Source: CALRQJ02 sp943370285
GTDB taxonomy: Bacteria > Bacteroidota > Bacteroidia > Chitinophagales > Chitinophagaceae
Length of the DNA stretch: 64,000 bases
Reading direction: 5' to 3'
NCBI GenBank assembly: GCA_943370285.1
Contig: CALRQJ020000006.1
Coordinates: 124,001 to 188,000, forward strand
The notes beneath the pieces are model-generated. The model had not been told where the DNA came from and made no database searches. It saw only the letters and a program-made list of their open reading frames with translations. The position numbers were made by a program, and so were the translations under genes. Positions 10,101-17,680 of the stretch are shown here, piece after piece (the stretch's first letter is position 1; each line of letters starts with the position of its first letter).

Positions 10101-10228
10101 CCGATTTAATTCAGGATTTAAAAAACAATGGCTTTACAACGCAACATCTTAATCCGCTGTTTATGGGTCCGGAGCAGTATATCAAATTATGGGAACAAGC
10201 AGAAACTGCATCAAAAAATATCAGATAA
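7109..10228 (+). CDS. large secreted hydrolase with membrane-dipeptidase (M19)-like motifs
   Basis: This protein of about 1039 residues has a signal peptide (MKWILLLVATAHFCVAVAQ). Residues about 35-235 resemble a carbohydrate-binding-like beta-sandwich: GTLTSKEFVL, YIHFLMGGG and GGWGHINVDDFQFVD are its marks. The rest carries amidohydrolase-type metal motifs in the order expected for peptidase M19: DTHAH (about 263), GVEQAEIGDFG (about 514), DLDHMSD (about 661), SGHTNFRDLRR (about 686) and IGFGSDFNG (about 776). It is far longer than the roughly 400-residue M19 enzymes and has large insertions. The substrate is unknown; a dipeptide or an acylated compound is possible. ATG 7109 is chosen over TTG 7103 because AACTTTG (7100-7105) in front looks like promoter sequence. 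LemA follows 18 bases later. Confidence 0.6.
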   Translation: MKWILLLVATAHFCVAVAQPPIIKTIPQEKLAYKDPITINWNFESNLSTWTKTGNAFDNQPVAGHTVTTARVKPDMNYYANGIGGDYWQDIPYPIGFKDNQWIGTYEWNNFDAPQGTLTSKEFVLDKRYIHFLMGGGMGANIYVALEVKKEDYAKIMAFDAPPNSITADGFAPIRKITNSENSEVMKRQVFDLRSIALNTTFKNQSTNIKDQNITARIVIADSSSGGWGHINVDDFQFVDVLPDFIVIGQNRYDKDMPVWGYADTHAHWVNHVGSRGFMHGSTGGNWRNSNVKQDIPPCDESAHNAPKLTPALIIGMVENAALKRAGERIGGDAGNLVCGTLTALSNLPFILNYGVAMGSGFAARGMNGLIDGILNQAVSNPVNHACAYPLLKDAFKHYGNNTPNDPKYPEAKWFIDFPRWNTLFHQQMHISWVRRSYEGGQRLMVVPASPAKSWEFNMTADGNTTPVKKIIEDQIVFLKQLVAMNNDWLEIAYTPKQAREIILNNKMAIVIGVEQAEIGDFGFASAEEEINWLHSLGVRHYFPIHNIDNKLGGAAVFNSTLNAYNDLVNRKRLGLSLVEFKVREGNDGTKDFTEFKFAESFMQQKMKNIPLLGFGDMPFFEFRNLPTYNQHHAHKNLVGLTEFGNNYIKKLMQKGVVIDLDHMSDLAQQETTDLFIANNYSLLSGHTNFRDLRRLKSETSKQEGNIRTEFTISDSKATLIGSKAGYFGIMSQQDDIRDADGCPIPNNAPGSSSSFAQAYWYAYQKTGGFIGIGFGSDFNGFAPQTAPRFGVDAAAMIEGDEIRNRKLGNKNEENQRRAYAFAQLKGVKYDKPISTYHYHRFQLPSFLTQEERDIWEALAIAKSGVDPEQAWQPGGGISVQRTFIQQQKIKNLAHGFRNAATNLNWLTCPDYILKGDCPAERKAAFMAVSPQGEYALPADMKEDARVMQLYNIIKPIVTLWNQFENGPNQPLRRSYAYNGGRDFDFNLDGLAHYGMFPDLIQDLKNNGFTTQHLNPLFMGPEQYIKLWEQAETASKNIR

Positions 10229-10246
10229 ACCTTAAAACTATTTCAA

Positions 10247-10801
10247 ATGATACCTTTATTAATTGTAGCAGCTGTAGTTGCAGTCATCTTTTTCTATGCG
10301 GTTAGTATTTACAACGAATTAATCAAAGAACGAATTCTGGTAAAAGAAGGGTTTAGTGGAGTGGGCACTACCCTACAACGCAGAAACGATTTAATACCCA
10401 ATTTGGTGGAAACGGTTAAGGGCTATGCCGGTCATGAAAACAAAACATTAGTTGAAGTGATTAAATGGCGAAATCAAAGCGCTGCAGCTACAACTATGGA
10501 AGAACAAAACCAAGCCTCAGTGGGTTTACATAAGGCATTACTCAACTTTATGTCCCTAACAGAAAACTATCCTGAATTAAAGGCTAACGAAAACTTTTTA
10601 AAACTACAAGGAGAGTTGAGTGCAACAGAAGAGCAAATAAGCCTAGCAAGAAGATATTACAATGGCACAGTTAGAGAATACAACCAAAGTGTTGCGGTTT
10701 TCCCAAAAAATGTTATTGGCGGAATATTTGGATTTAAACCGGAAACCTTTTTTGCAGAAGATGAAGCTGCAAGAGTAGCACCAAAAGTAAGTTTTAATTA
10801 A
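10247..10801 (+). CDS. LemA family protein
   Basis: This 184-residue protein has one N-terminal transmembrane helix (LLIVAAVVAVIFFYAVSIYN) and the long helical LemA domain with the hallmark QRRNDLIPNLVETVKGYA. The length and the C-terminal YYNGTVREYN block agree with LemA proteins of Bacteroidota. LemA proteins are membrane-anchored helical bundles of unknown biochemical role, usually encoded beside TPM or DUF2207 proteins. Here the DUF2207 gene follows 21 bases later, as expected. Confidence 0.93.
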   Translation: MIPLLIVAAVVAVIFFYAVSIYNELIKERILVKEGFSGVGTTLQRRNDLIPNLVETVKGYAGHENKTLVEVIKWRNQSAAATTMEEQNQASVGLHKALLNFMSLTENYPELKANENFLKLQGELSATEEQISLARRYYNGTVREYNQSVAVFPKNVIGGIFGFKPETFFAEDEAARVAPKVSFN

Positions 10802-10822
10802 AGCATCCCAAACAATAGCATT

Positions 10823-13006
10823 GTGCTAATACAATCGCAAGTGAAAAAACAAACACTTTTTGCATTGTTTTATTTATGCCTATGCATAGCTGTATTTGGC
10901 CAACCCTCACCTAAATATTTTTTTACACAAAAATCCGAAAGGTTTTTTAGCGATAAAGAAATAGATGATTTGCTATACGCTTCTGCCAAAGAAGTTTTTG
11001 AATTTAATAAAGTACCCATTTCTGTTTTAGATAACAACTACAAAATTATTAAGCCAAAAATATTGGTATTGGCAAAGCCCCAAATTATAAAGCAGTTTAA
11101 AACAATTGAGTATTACAATGAAACAGGTGTTGATGCAGAAGAAGGAGCAAAACCATTCAATACCGTAAAGGGGCAATACATAAAATATTTTACAAGAGAA
11201 ATAGAGCAGGCTTTTCTCAACAATAAAGATCTGCGAAAATATTTAAGCTTTAATACAAGCGACCGCATTACGTATTTTCATAGTAAAGTAACTGTGCAGC
11301 CATCAGGCAAGTTATTGGTGGAAGAAACGATTACTATTTATAACGGCGATGGCGAAAAAGGGCCTAATGAAGAAGACAGCGAAATAACGGAAGCCGGTGG
11401 CAACAATGACGAAATAAAAAGGGGCATTGTAAGAACCTTCCCTGTTTTGTACACGGGCAAGTACCAGCTTTTTCAAAACACTACATTTAAACTGCTAAGA
11501 GTGGAAAGGCTTGGCGAGAAGAAAGAATCTTGGCGATTGAAGCGCCACGAAAATGGATACCAACTTTTCATAGGCAATGCCGCTCATTTTTTAGAACCGG
11601 GACTCTACACTTATAAAATTGTCTACGAAACAAGCCAGCAAATAAAACAACTCAAACATTTTGATGAATTGGTTTGGAACGTTAACGGCAACGGTTGGAA
11701 TTTCAGGATTGACTCATCTGCCTGTACGATTATCCTTCCAACTAATGCTGTTGTTTTGTCCAAGGCTTGTTATACAGGTGCTATGAATGATACCGCAAGG
11801 GATTGCAATATCACATTCAATAAAGCAACTAACAGTATTGTTTTTAAATCAACGAAGCCATTAAGGCCTTACGAAGGGGTTACAGTAGCCACATCGTGGA
11901 ATAAAGGCGTTGTTGCTACAATGCCGAAATGGGATTATTGGTGGTGGATGTTTAAAAACAACCAAGCTGTTTTTTTAATGCCGCTGCTTGCATTACTGTT
12001 TACCATTTACAATTTTATTATGTGGTGGCGGGTAGGCAGAGATCCGAAAAGCGGCAATATTTACCCAGAATTTTATCCGCCCCAAAATTTAAGCCCTGCA
12101 GCTATGGGCTATATATACCGACAATCCTTTGACAATAAATTAGTAGCTGCTACCATTACTGACTGGGCCGTAAAAAAACAAATACATATTGATATAGAAA
12201 GGGAAGGGCTGATATTTAAACACAATGCTTATAAAATCGCTGTAGGCGGAGGCAGCGCAAAGAAAGCCGGGTACAAAGATTTTTCTGATGAAGCAGATAG
12301 TATTACCGGCACTACTATTAGCAAAGGGGTTTACAATAGTGGCTTAGGAAGCATTAAAAGAACAATTGAACGGCAACTCGATTCAACGTATAAAGCCTCA
12401 AAAGAAAATTTCTTTAAAGGCTTATTTGTGCTTAACAATTGGTACATGGCTCCAGGCAACCTGTTTACGGTATTGGGCTTCTTTTATATTTTGTTTGGTG
12501 TGCTAACAAGGCCTGGCATGCAAAACCCTTGGCATTTCTTATATGCAGTAATAGGGCTTATCCTTTGCATGGCCGTGCAATCTTTTTATTACAGGATAAT
12601 AAAAGCCTATACAAGCGAAGGAAGGAAAACAATGGACAAAATAGAGGGCTTCCGCATGTATTTAAAAACGGCAGACGAGCAGCGTTTAGATGCAATGGCC
12701 CCACCAAAGAAAACTATAGAATTGTACGAGGCTTACCTGCCATTTGCAATTGCATTGGATTGCGAAATTGAATGGGGTGAACATTTTAAAGACATTATAG
12801 ATACCGCTTCTATTGACCCCAACAATGTGCAACAGATGAATCAAAGTTTGCGTAGGAGCAGTTTTACTTCATCATTTACCGATAGTTTTTCTGGAGCCAT
12901 TTCCTCAGCTAGTTCACCGCCCTCTAGTTCATCAGGCGGTGGTAGTTCTTTTGGCGGTGGCAGTAGTGGCAGCGGCGGTGGTGGCGGCGGTGGTGGTGGT
13001 TGGTAA
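10823..13006 (+). CDS. DUF2207 domain membrane protein with Gly/Ser-rich tail
   Basis: This protein of about 727 residues has a signal peptide (LFALFYLCLCIAVFGQ), a periplasmic region and DUF2207 elements: TYFHSKVTVQPSGKLLVEE, RGIVRTFP, and the extended ELVWNVNGNGWNFRI. Transmembrane segments lie near 385-405 and 545-590. Between them is the cytoplasmic YPPQNLSPAAMGYIYR motif found in this family. The tail is Ser/Gly-rich and ends in a glycine run plus W, which is also usual for DUF2207 proteins. The start is GTG 10823 or, equally likely, GTG 10841; no ATG fits. It forms an operon with lemA. The pair is conserved in many bacteria but the job is unknown. Confidence 0.88.
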   Translation: MLIQSQVKKQTLFALFYLCLCIAVFGQPSPKYFFTQKSERFFSDKEIDDLLYASAKEVFEFNKVPISVLDNNYKIIKPKILVLAKPQIIKQFKTIEYYNETGVDAEEGAKPFNTVKGQYIKYFTREIEQAFLNNKDLRKYLSFNTSDRITYFHSKVTVQPSGKLLVEETITIYNGDGEKGPNEEDSEITEAGGNNDEIKRGIVRTFPVLYTGKYQLFQNTTFKLLRVERLGEKKESWRLKRHENGYQLFIGNAAHFLEPGLYTYKIVYETSQQIKQLKHFDELVWNVNGNGWNFRIDSSACTIILPTNAVVLSKACYTGAMNDTARDCNITFNKATNSIVFKSTKPLRPYEGVTVATSWNKGVVATMPKWDYWWWMFKNNQAVFLMPLLALLFTIYNFIMWWRVGRDPKSGNIYPEFYPPQNLSPAAMGYIYRQSFDNKLVAATITDWAVKKQIHIDIEREGLIFKHNAYKIAVGGGSAKKAGYKDFSDEADSITGTTISKGVYNSGLGSIKRTIERQLDSTYKASKENFFKGLFVLNNWYMAPGNLFTVLGFFYILFGVLTRPGMQNPWHFLYAVIGLILCMAVQSFYYRIIKAYTSEGRKTMDKIEGFRMYLKTADEQRLDAMAPPKKTIELYEAYLPFAIALDCEIEWGEHFKDIIDTASIDPNNVQQMNQSLRRSSFTSSFTDSFSGAISSASSPPSSSSGGGSSFGGGSSGSGGGGGGGGGW

Positions 13007-13146
13007 TATTAGTGACCGAGAGGTCTTAATAATTAAACAAATGGTTCAACTATCATCAATGGGTTGGCTACACAGTTGAACACCATCACTTTGATTTTCA
13101 GATATATAGTTAAATACTAAAATCCATTTTCAAACTAAAAAACACC

Positions 13147-13317
13147 ATGATGCAAAACGAACAAACTTTTGAAGCTTGGCATATACAATTTAAGCAACAA
13201 GTTGCTGCCCTTGGTTTACCGGAGTTAGACGAAGACTTAGCCGTACTTACACATATGGAAGGTCTGTCTGTTGAACAAGCGATTGAACAATATCAAAGAG
13301 AACTTGGAAATGAATAA
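13147..13317 (+). CDS. 56-residue acidic hypothetical protein
   Basis: ATG 13147 to TAA 13317 encodes an acidic, glutamine-rich soluble peptide (MMQNEQTFEAWHIQFKQQ, later GLSVEQAIEQYQRELGNE). It has good amphipathic helical character and no signal or membrane segment. It lies alone between the DUF2207 gene and a terminator at 13465. No family is recognised. The amino-acid composition looks coding, so it is listed, but homologue conservation would decide. Confidence 0.5.
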   Translation: MMQNEQTFEAWHIQFKQQVAALGLPELDEDLAVLTHMEGLSVEQAIEQYQRELGNE

Positions 13318-13464
13318 TTACTCTATGCTAAAAAAATTCAAAACATGACCCATGTAATTTAGTAAAACTCACGCAATTAGTTAAGCACTCAAAATATTGA
13401 CCAATAAAACGCAATTAACTACTACGTTTATTAAACAGTAATGGCAAAACTATAGTTGTCGATA

Positions 13465-13510
13465 ATCCTAAAGCCTACTTCAATTAGCGGGCTTTAGGAT
13501 ATATTTTTAT
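13465..13510 (+). terminator. rho-independent terminator
   Basis: ATCCTAAAGCC (13465-13475) pairs perfectly with GGCTTTAGGAT (13490-13500), with a 14-base loop, and ATATTTTTAT follows. It ends transcription upstream of the LytTR regulator gene. Confidence 0.75.
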
Positions 13511-13564
13511 TGCTAAAATATCATTCAACAGTTAATTGATATAAATTTAACCAACCATTATAGC

Positions 13565-14308
13565 ATGATTACAGCCATTTTAATAGATGATGAAAAAAAT
13601 GCTTTAGAAGTATTAGAATGGCAACTAAAGAATTTTTGTGCAGATGTACAAGTGTTGGCGATGTGCACTAGTGCAGATGAAGCGGTTACCGCCATCATAC
13701 AACTACAACCGCAATTAATTTTTTTGGATATTGAAATGCCCGTAAAAAGTGGGTTTGAGGTATTGCATGCTTTTCAACAGCCACGCTTCGATGTTATTTT
13801 TACTACTGCTTATAACCAGTTTGCCATCAAAGCGTTTAAATATGCTGCATTTGATTATTTATTGAAGCCCATTGATGCCGCAGATTTAAAAGCAGCCATC
13901 GAACGCTTTAAAAATCGTAAAACAACATTAACCACACAACAGTTAGAAGTGTTAATGAATCATATGGGTAAAGTGCCTCCACCAGAAAAAATTGCACTCA
14001 ATACAGCAGATGGTATGATGTTTATTAAACCCGACCAAATTATTCGCTGCGAAAGCCAAAGCAACTACACCAAAATTTATTTAACTACACACCAAAAAGT
14101 TACCATCGCCAAAACACTAAAAGATGTAGAAGAGACATTACAAGAGTATCATTTTTACCGCATTCATAACTCTCACCTCATAAATCTGCAACACATCGAA
14201 AAATTTGTAAAAGCAGATGGTGGTTATGTGCTGATGACAGATGGCGAACACATAACCGTTGCCCGAAATAGAAAAGATGGGTTTATTGAACAATTTTCTA
14301 AGTTGTAG
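13565..14308 (+). CDS. LytTR family response regulator
   Basis: This 247-residue protein has an N-terminal receiver (LIDDEKNA acidic pair, phospho-acceptor in LIFLDIEMP near residue 57, FTTAYNQFAIKAFKYAAFDYL switch, LKPID lysine). Its C-terminal LytTR DNA-binding domain (about 145-245) contains IIRCESQSNYTKIYL and FYRIHNSHLINLQHIEKF. Such regulators work with LytS-type kinases. The only LytS-type kinase in view is the propeller sensor ending at 6994, so they may be partners, though not adjacent. A terminator upstream indicates an independent promoter. Confidence 0.93.
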   Translation: MITAILIDDEKNALEVLEWQLKNFCADVQVLAMCTSADEAVTAIIQLQPQLIFLDIEMPVKSGFEVLHAFQQPRFDVIFTTAYNQFAIKAFKYAAFDYLLKPIDAADLKAAIERFKNRKTTLTTQQLEVLMNHMGKVPPPEKIALNTADGMMFIKPDQIIRCESQSNYTKIYLTTHQKVTIAKTLKDVEETLQEYHFYRIHNSHLINLQHIEKFVKADGGYVLMTDGEHITVARNRKDGFIEQFSKL

Positions 14309-14376
14309 CTGTTTCAATATGCTGCTAAATGCCTTTTGTATAGTCCAACATTAACACATCTTCCCGCTGCATTGCT

Positions 14377-14384
14377 TACTTTTG
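14377..14384 (+). promoter_or_regulatory. -7 box of rlmD
   Basis: TACTTTTG matches the Bacteroidota -7 consensus TAnnTTTG. It ends four bases before the GTG start, so the transcript would have almost no leader. Confidence 0.5.
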
Positions 14385-14388
14385 CGGC

Positions 14389-15810
14389 GTGAAAAGAAAA
14401 AAATCAGTTGTTCTCCAGAACGTTTTAGTAGAAAGTTATGCCGCCGAAGGTAAATGTTTGGCAAGGGTAGATGGTAAAGTGGTGTTTATTGAAAATACCG
14501 TTCCGGGAGATGTAGTTGATGTGTTACTGCACAAAAACAAAAAAGATTGGGCCGAAGGTTATCCTGTAGCTTTTATTACCTATTCACAAGAAAGAGTGCA
14601 GCCCTTTTGTGAGCATTTTGGTGTTTGTGGCGGATGCCAATGGCAAATGCTGCCCTATCAAAAACAGTTACAGTTTAAACAACAACAGGTTACCGATAAT
14701 TTAAGCAGAATTGGAAAAGTGGCGCTGCCGCCAATTCAGTCCATTATTGGTTGCGACGCTACAACCGGTTACCGCAACAAAATGGAATATACTTTTGCGA
14801 ACAAAGAATTTATACCAAAAGAAAAGTTTGCCCAACTTAAAGCAGCACACGACGGCGTAATTCCTGAAAGCCAAGGTGCTGCCGGATTTCATGCCAAGGG
14901 TATTTTTGATAAAATAGTATCGATAGAAAAATGTCATTTGCAAGAAGAACCAACTAACAGGGTTCGACTGTTGATTAGAGATTATGCCTTACAACACCAT
15001 CTTCCATTTTACGATATAAAAAACCATACCGGATGGTTAAGAAATGTGCAGGTACGCATTGCCACTACCGGAGAAATTATGGTGAATGTGGTGTTAGGTT
15101 TCGAAGATGAAGCCGACCGTAAAGCATTGCTCAACTATTTGTTGCAGCAAGAACCAACCATCACCACGCTGCTATATACCATCAATCAAAAATGGAACGA
15201 TAGTTTGTTTGATCAAACACCCATCGTTTATTTTGGCAAAGGGTTTATTATAGAACAACTCGAAGATTTTCGATTCAAAATCAGCCCAAAATCTTTCTTT
15301 CAAACCAATAGCAAACAAGCCGAAAAATTATATCGCATTACCCGTGACTTTGCCGAATTAACCGGCACCCAAACGGTGTACGATTTGTATTGCGGAACCG
15401 GAAGTATTGGTATTTTCGTTAGCAAGCAAGCCAAAAAAATTGTAGGTGTAGAAGTGGTTGCCGATGCCATTGCCGATGCTCATGAAAACGCTGTGCTCAA
15501 CCAATTAGAGCATTGTAGTTTTTTCACAGGAGATGTGATTGATATTTGTGACGATGCATTTTTTGCACAGCATGGCAGACCCGATGTTATTATCACCGAT
15601 CCGCCAAGAGCAGGAATGCATGAAAAATTAGTCAATAAACTATTAGATATTGCTGCACCACTCATTGTTTATGTAAGTTGTAATCCGGCCACACAGGCAA
15701 GAGATTTAGCCTTGTTAGATGCCAAATACACCGTAGAAAAAATACAGCCGGTAGATATGTTTCCGCATACCTTGCATATAGAAAATGTAGTACAGTTGAA
15801 GTTGCGATAA
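14389..15810 (+). CDS. rlmD: 23S rRNA (uracil-C5)-methyltransferase, RlmD/RumA family
   Basis: This 473-residue SAM-dependent RNA m5U methyltransferase has an N-terminal TRAM-like domain (GKCLARVDGKVVFIENTVPG) and the iron-sulfur cysteines CEHFGVCGGCQWQ. The catalytic domain carries SPKSFFQTN, SAM motif DLYCGTGSIGIF, ITDPPRAGMH and the nucleophile motif YVSCNPATQARDL. The length is normal for the RumA/TrmA-like COG2265 family. Bacteroidota members are usually annotated RlmD; whether it targets U1939, U747 or both is not decidable here. GTG 14389 is the start, just behind a -7 box. Confidence 0.93.
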   Translation: MKRKKSVVLQNVLVESYAAEGKCLARVDGKVVFIENTVPGDVVDVLLHKNKKDWAEGYPVAFITYSQERVQPFCEHFGVCGGCQWQMLPYQKQLQFKQQQVTDNLSRIGKVALPPIQSIIGCDATTGYRNKMEYTFANKEFIPKEKFAQLKAAHDGVIPESQGAAGFHAKGIFDKIVSIEKCHLQEEPTNRVRLLIRDYALQHHLPFYDIKNHTGWLRNVQVRIATTGEIMVNVVLGFEDEADRKALLNYLLQQEPTITTLLYTINQKWNDSLFDQTPIVYFGKGFIIEQLEDFRFKISPKSFFQTNSKQAEKLYRITRDFAELTGTQTVYDLYCGTGSIGIFVSKQAKKIVGVEVVADAIADAHENAVLNQLEHCSFFTGDVIDICDDAFFAQHGRPDVIITDPPRAGMHEKLVNKLLDIAAPLIVYVSCNPATQARDLALLDAKYTVEKIQPVDMFPHTLHIENVVQLKLR

Positions 15811-15854
15811 ATCAACATAAATTTAAAATTATCCCTTTAGATATTTGAATACAT

Positions 15855-16688
15855 ATGACAGAATTTAGACCGGGCCGATTTCAGATATTACCTGTAGTGA
15901 TTAAAAATATTTTAATCATTTGCGGTTTGATGTATTTAGCCCAAATAACCTTTGCAGCCCGTGGAAACGAAGCTATACTATTAGATAATTTGGCGTTGCA
16001 TTATGTAAAATCACCGCTGTTTAAGCCATGGCAAATGATAACGCATTTGTTCATGCACAGCAGCCAAAACTTTGCCCATATATTTTTCAATTTATTTGCC
16101 CTTTGGATGTTTGGTGCTGTGCTAGAAAACCTTTGGGGACCAAAACGGTTTCTGATTTTCTTTCTGTTGTGCGGAATGGGAGCAGCACTAGTACATATGG
16201 GTTCTTTGTGGTTTGAATACAGAGATTTATTGCAAGACTTTCTTTTCCTTAAGCAACAGCCAACAGCTGATAACTTGGTAGATTACGCATTACGCTATAA
16301 AATTATTACAGACGATAATGGTGTTTATTTATTTCAAACCCTGAGTCGTGGCGAAGGTGGCACAACTATGATAAACGATGCACTGCGGTATGCCTCCGAC
16401 TTTACCTATCAAAAAATCAGCACACCAACTATTGGGGCTAGCGGTGCTGTTTTTGGTGTATTGGCCGGCTTTGTGTATTTGTTTCCAAATACTTATATCT
16501 ACCTCTATTTTTTCATTCCCATGAAAGCAAAATGGTTGATTTTATTATACGGCGGAATGGAATTATACCTAGCTGTAAAAAACACCGCAGGTGATGATGT
16601 TGCTCATTGGGCTCACCTAGGTGGTGCCTTGGTAGGTTTTTTATTGGTCTTAACTTGGAACAAAAGCAACCGTAAAACGTTTTATTAA
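15855..16688 (+). CDS. rhomboid family intramembrane serine protease (active type)
   Basis: This 277-residue protein has about six transmembrane helices. It carries the rhomboid motifs HLFMHSSQNFAHIFFNLFAL (L1 and TM2 His), the catalytic serine in TIGASGAVFGVLAGF (GxSG), and the catalytic histidine in AHWAHLGGALVG. A long loop of about 70 residues separates TM3 and TM4. It cleaves transmembrane substrates within the lipid bilayer. A second rhomboid-like gene lacking the serine follows 50 bases later on the same strand, so the two are probably expressed together. Confidence 0.93.
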   Translation: MTEFRPGRFQILPVVIKNILIICGLMYLAQITFAARGNEAILLDNLALHYVKSPLFKPWQMITHLFMHSSQNFAHIFFNLFALWMFGAVLENLWGPKRFLIFFLLCGMGAALVHMGSLWFEYRDLLQDFLFLKQQPTADNLVDYALRYKIITDDNGVYLFQTLSRGEGGTTMINDALRYASDFTYQKISTPTIGASGAVFGVLAGFVYLFPNTYIYLYFFIPMKAKWLILLYGGMELYLAVKNTAGDDVAHWAHLGGALVGFLLVLTWNKSNRKTFY

Positions 16689-16726
16689 ATGAGTACCGGC
16701 TTAATAGCTACAAACAAAAGCCAACT

Positions 16727-16734
16727 TAATTTTG
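16727..16734 (+). promoter_or_regulatory. -7 box of the second rhomboid gene
   Basis: TAATTTTG fits TAnnTTTG exactly and ends four bases before the ATG at 16739. It could give the pseudo-rhomboid gene its own, nearly leaderless transcript. Confidence 0.45.
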
Positions 16735-16738
16735 AATT

Positions 16739-17665
16739 ATGGGTGTAAGGGAATACTATCAGCAAAACCGAAGACCAAGATTGGGCCAAGACAGCAATGC
16801 CTTGTACATGCTTATCATTGTTAATGCAGTCATATTTGTATTGCTTAACCTGATTAAAATCATCTACCTCCTCAGCGATTCCAACGAGGCGGTTTTCAAT
16901 AACGATATTTTGAACTGGTTTACCGTACCTGCAAGAGGTGATGTTTTTGCCGGCAGGCCATGGACATTGTTAACCTATATGATTACCCACAGTAGTGTTT
17001 GGGGATTGATTAGCAGCATGCTTTGGCTTTGGGGCTTTGGTTACATTCTGCAAGATTTGTCGGGTAATCGCCAAATTATTCCCATCTATATTTATGGTGG
17101 ATTTATTGGGGCTATCGTTTTTATTCTAAGCGTCAATGGCATTCCTGTTATCAGTCGAAATGTAAACTCTATTTATCCTATGCAGGGAGCTGGCGCCGCT
17201 GTTATGGCAGTAGCTGTTGCTACAACTATGTTATCGCCGAAATACCGCATTTTTCCAATGCTCAATGGCGGTATTCCACTTTGGATTATTACTGTAATTT
17301 TTGTGTTGATTGATTATGCTTCTGTCGGTTCTGCCAGCACGGGCTATGCCTTAGCACACTTAGCCGGCGCCGCAGTTGGTCTTTTTTATGTTTGGCAATT
17401 GAAAAAAGGAACAGATTTGGGTGAGTGGATGGTAAATTTTGTGCACTGGTTAGATGATTTGTTTAACCCCGACAAAAAGCATGTAAACAACCCCGATAAA
17501 GCAAGGTTATACTACAAAGCAGGTAAAACACCGTATACCAAAACCCCCAACATTACACAACAAAGGGTAGACGAGTTGTTAGATAAAATTAATCAACAGG
17601 GCTACCATTTTTTAACCGACGAAGAAAAAGCCTTCCTCAAAAAAGCCAGTAGAGAAGAGCTGTAA
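16739..17665 (+). CDS. rhomboid-fold pseudoprotease with C-terminal helical domain
   Basis: This 308-residue rhomboid-family membrane protein keeps the overall fold: TYMITHSSVWGLISSMLWLW, YILQDLSG, and ALAHLAGAAVGLFYVW with the TM6 histidine. The catalytic motif GxSG is replaced by QGAGAAVMAVA, so the nucleophilic serine is missing and the protein should be proteolytically inactive. After the membrane core, residues about 225-308 form a soluble tail ending in RVDELLDKINQQGYHFLTDE, a short helical motif also seen at the end of other Bacteroidota rhomboid-like proteins. It follows an intact rhomboid gene. Dead rhomboids (iRhoms, derlins) bind or escort membrane clients, so a regulatory role is plausible but inferred. 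Confidence 0.85.
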   Translation: MGVREYYQQNRRPRLGQDSNALYMLIIVNAVIFVLLNLIKIIYLLSDSNEAVFNNDILNWFTVPARGDVFAGRPWTLLTYMITHSSVWGLISSMLWLWGFGYILQDLSGNRQIIPIYIYGGFIGAIVFILSVNGIPVISRNVNSIYPMQGAGAAVMAVAVATTMLSPKYRIFPMLNGGIPLWIITVIFVLIDYASVGSASTGYALAHLAGAAVGLFYVWQLKKGTDLGEWMVNFVHWLDDLFNPDKKHVNNPDKARLYYKAGKTPYTKTPNITQQRVDELLDKINQQGYHFLTDEEKAFLKKASREEL

Positions 17666-17680
17666 ATAACCCCATTATCT

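Noticed and set aside
12895..13002. Low-complexity GGT/GGC run that looks like a microsatellite
   Set aside because: It encodes the Ser/Gly-rich tail normal for DUF2207 proteins; the codons are mixed, so slippage-based phase variation is not indicated.
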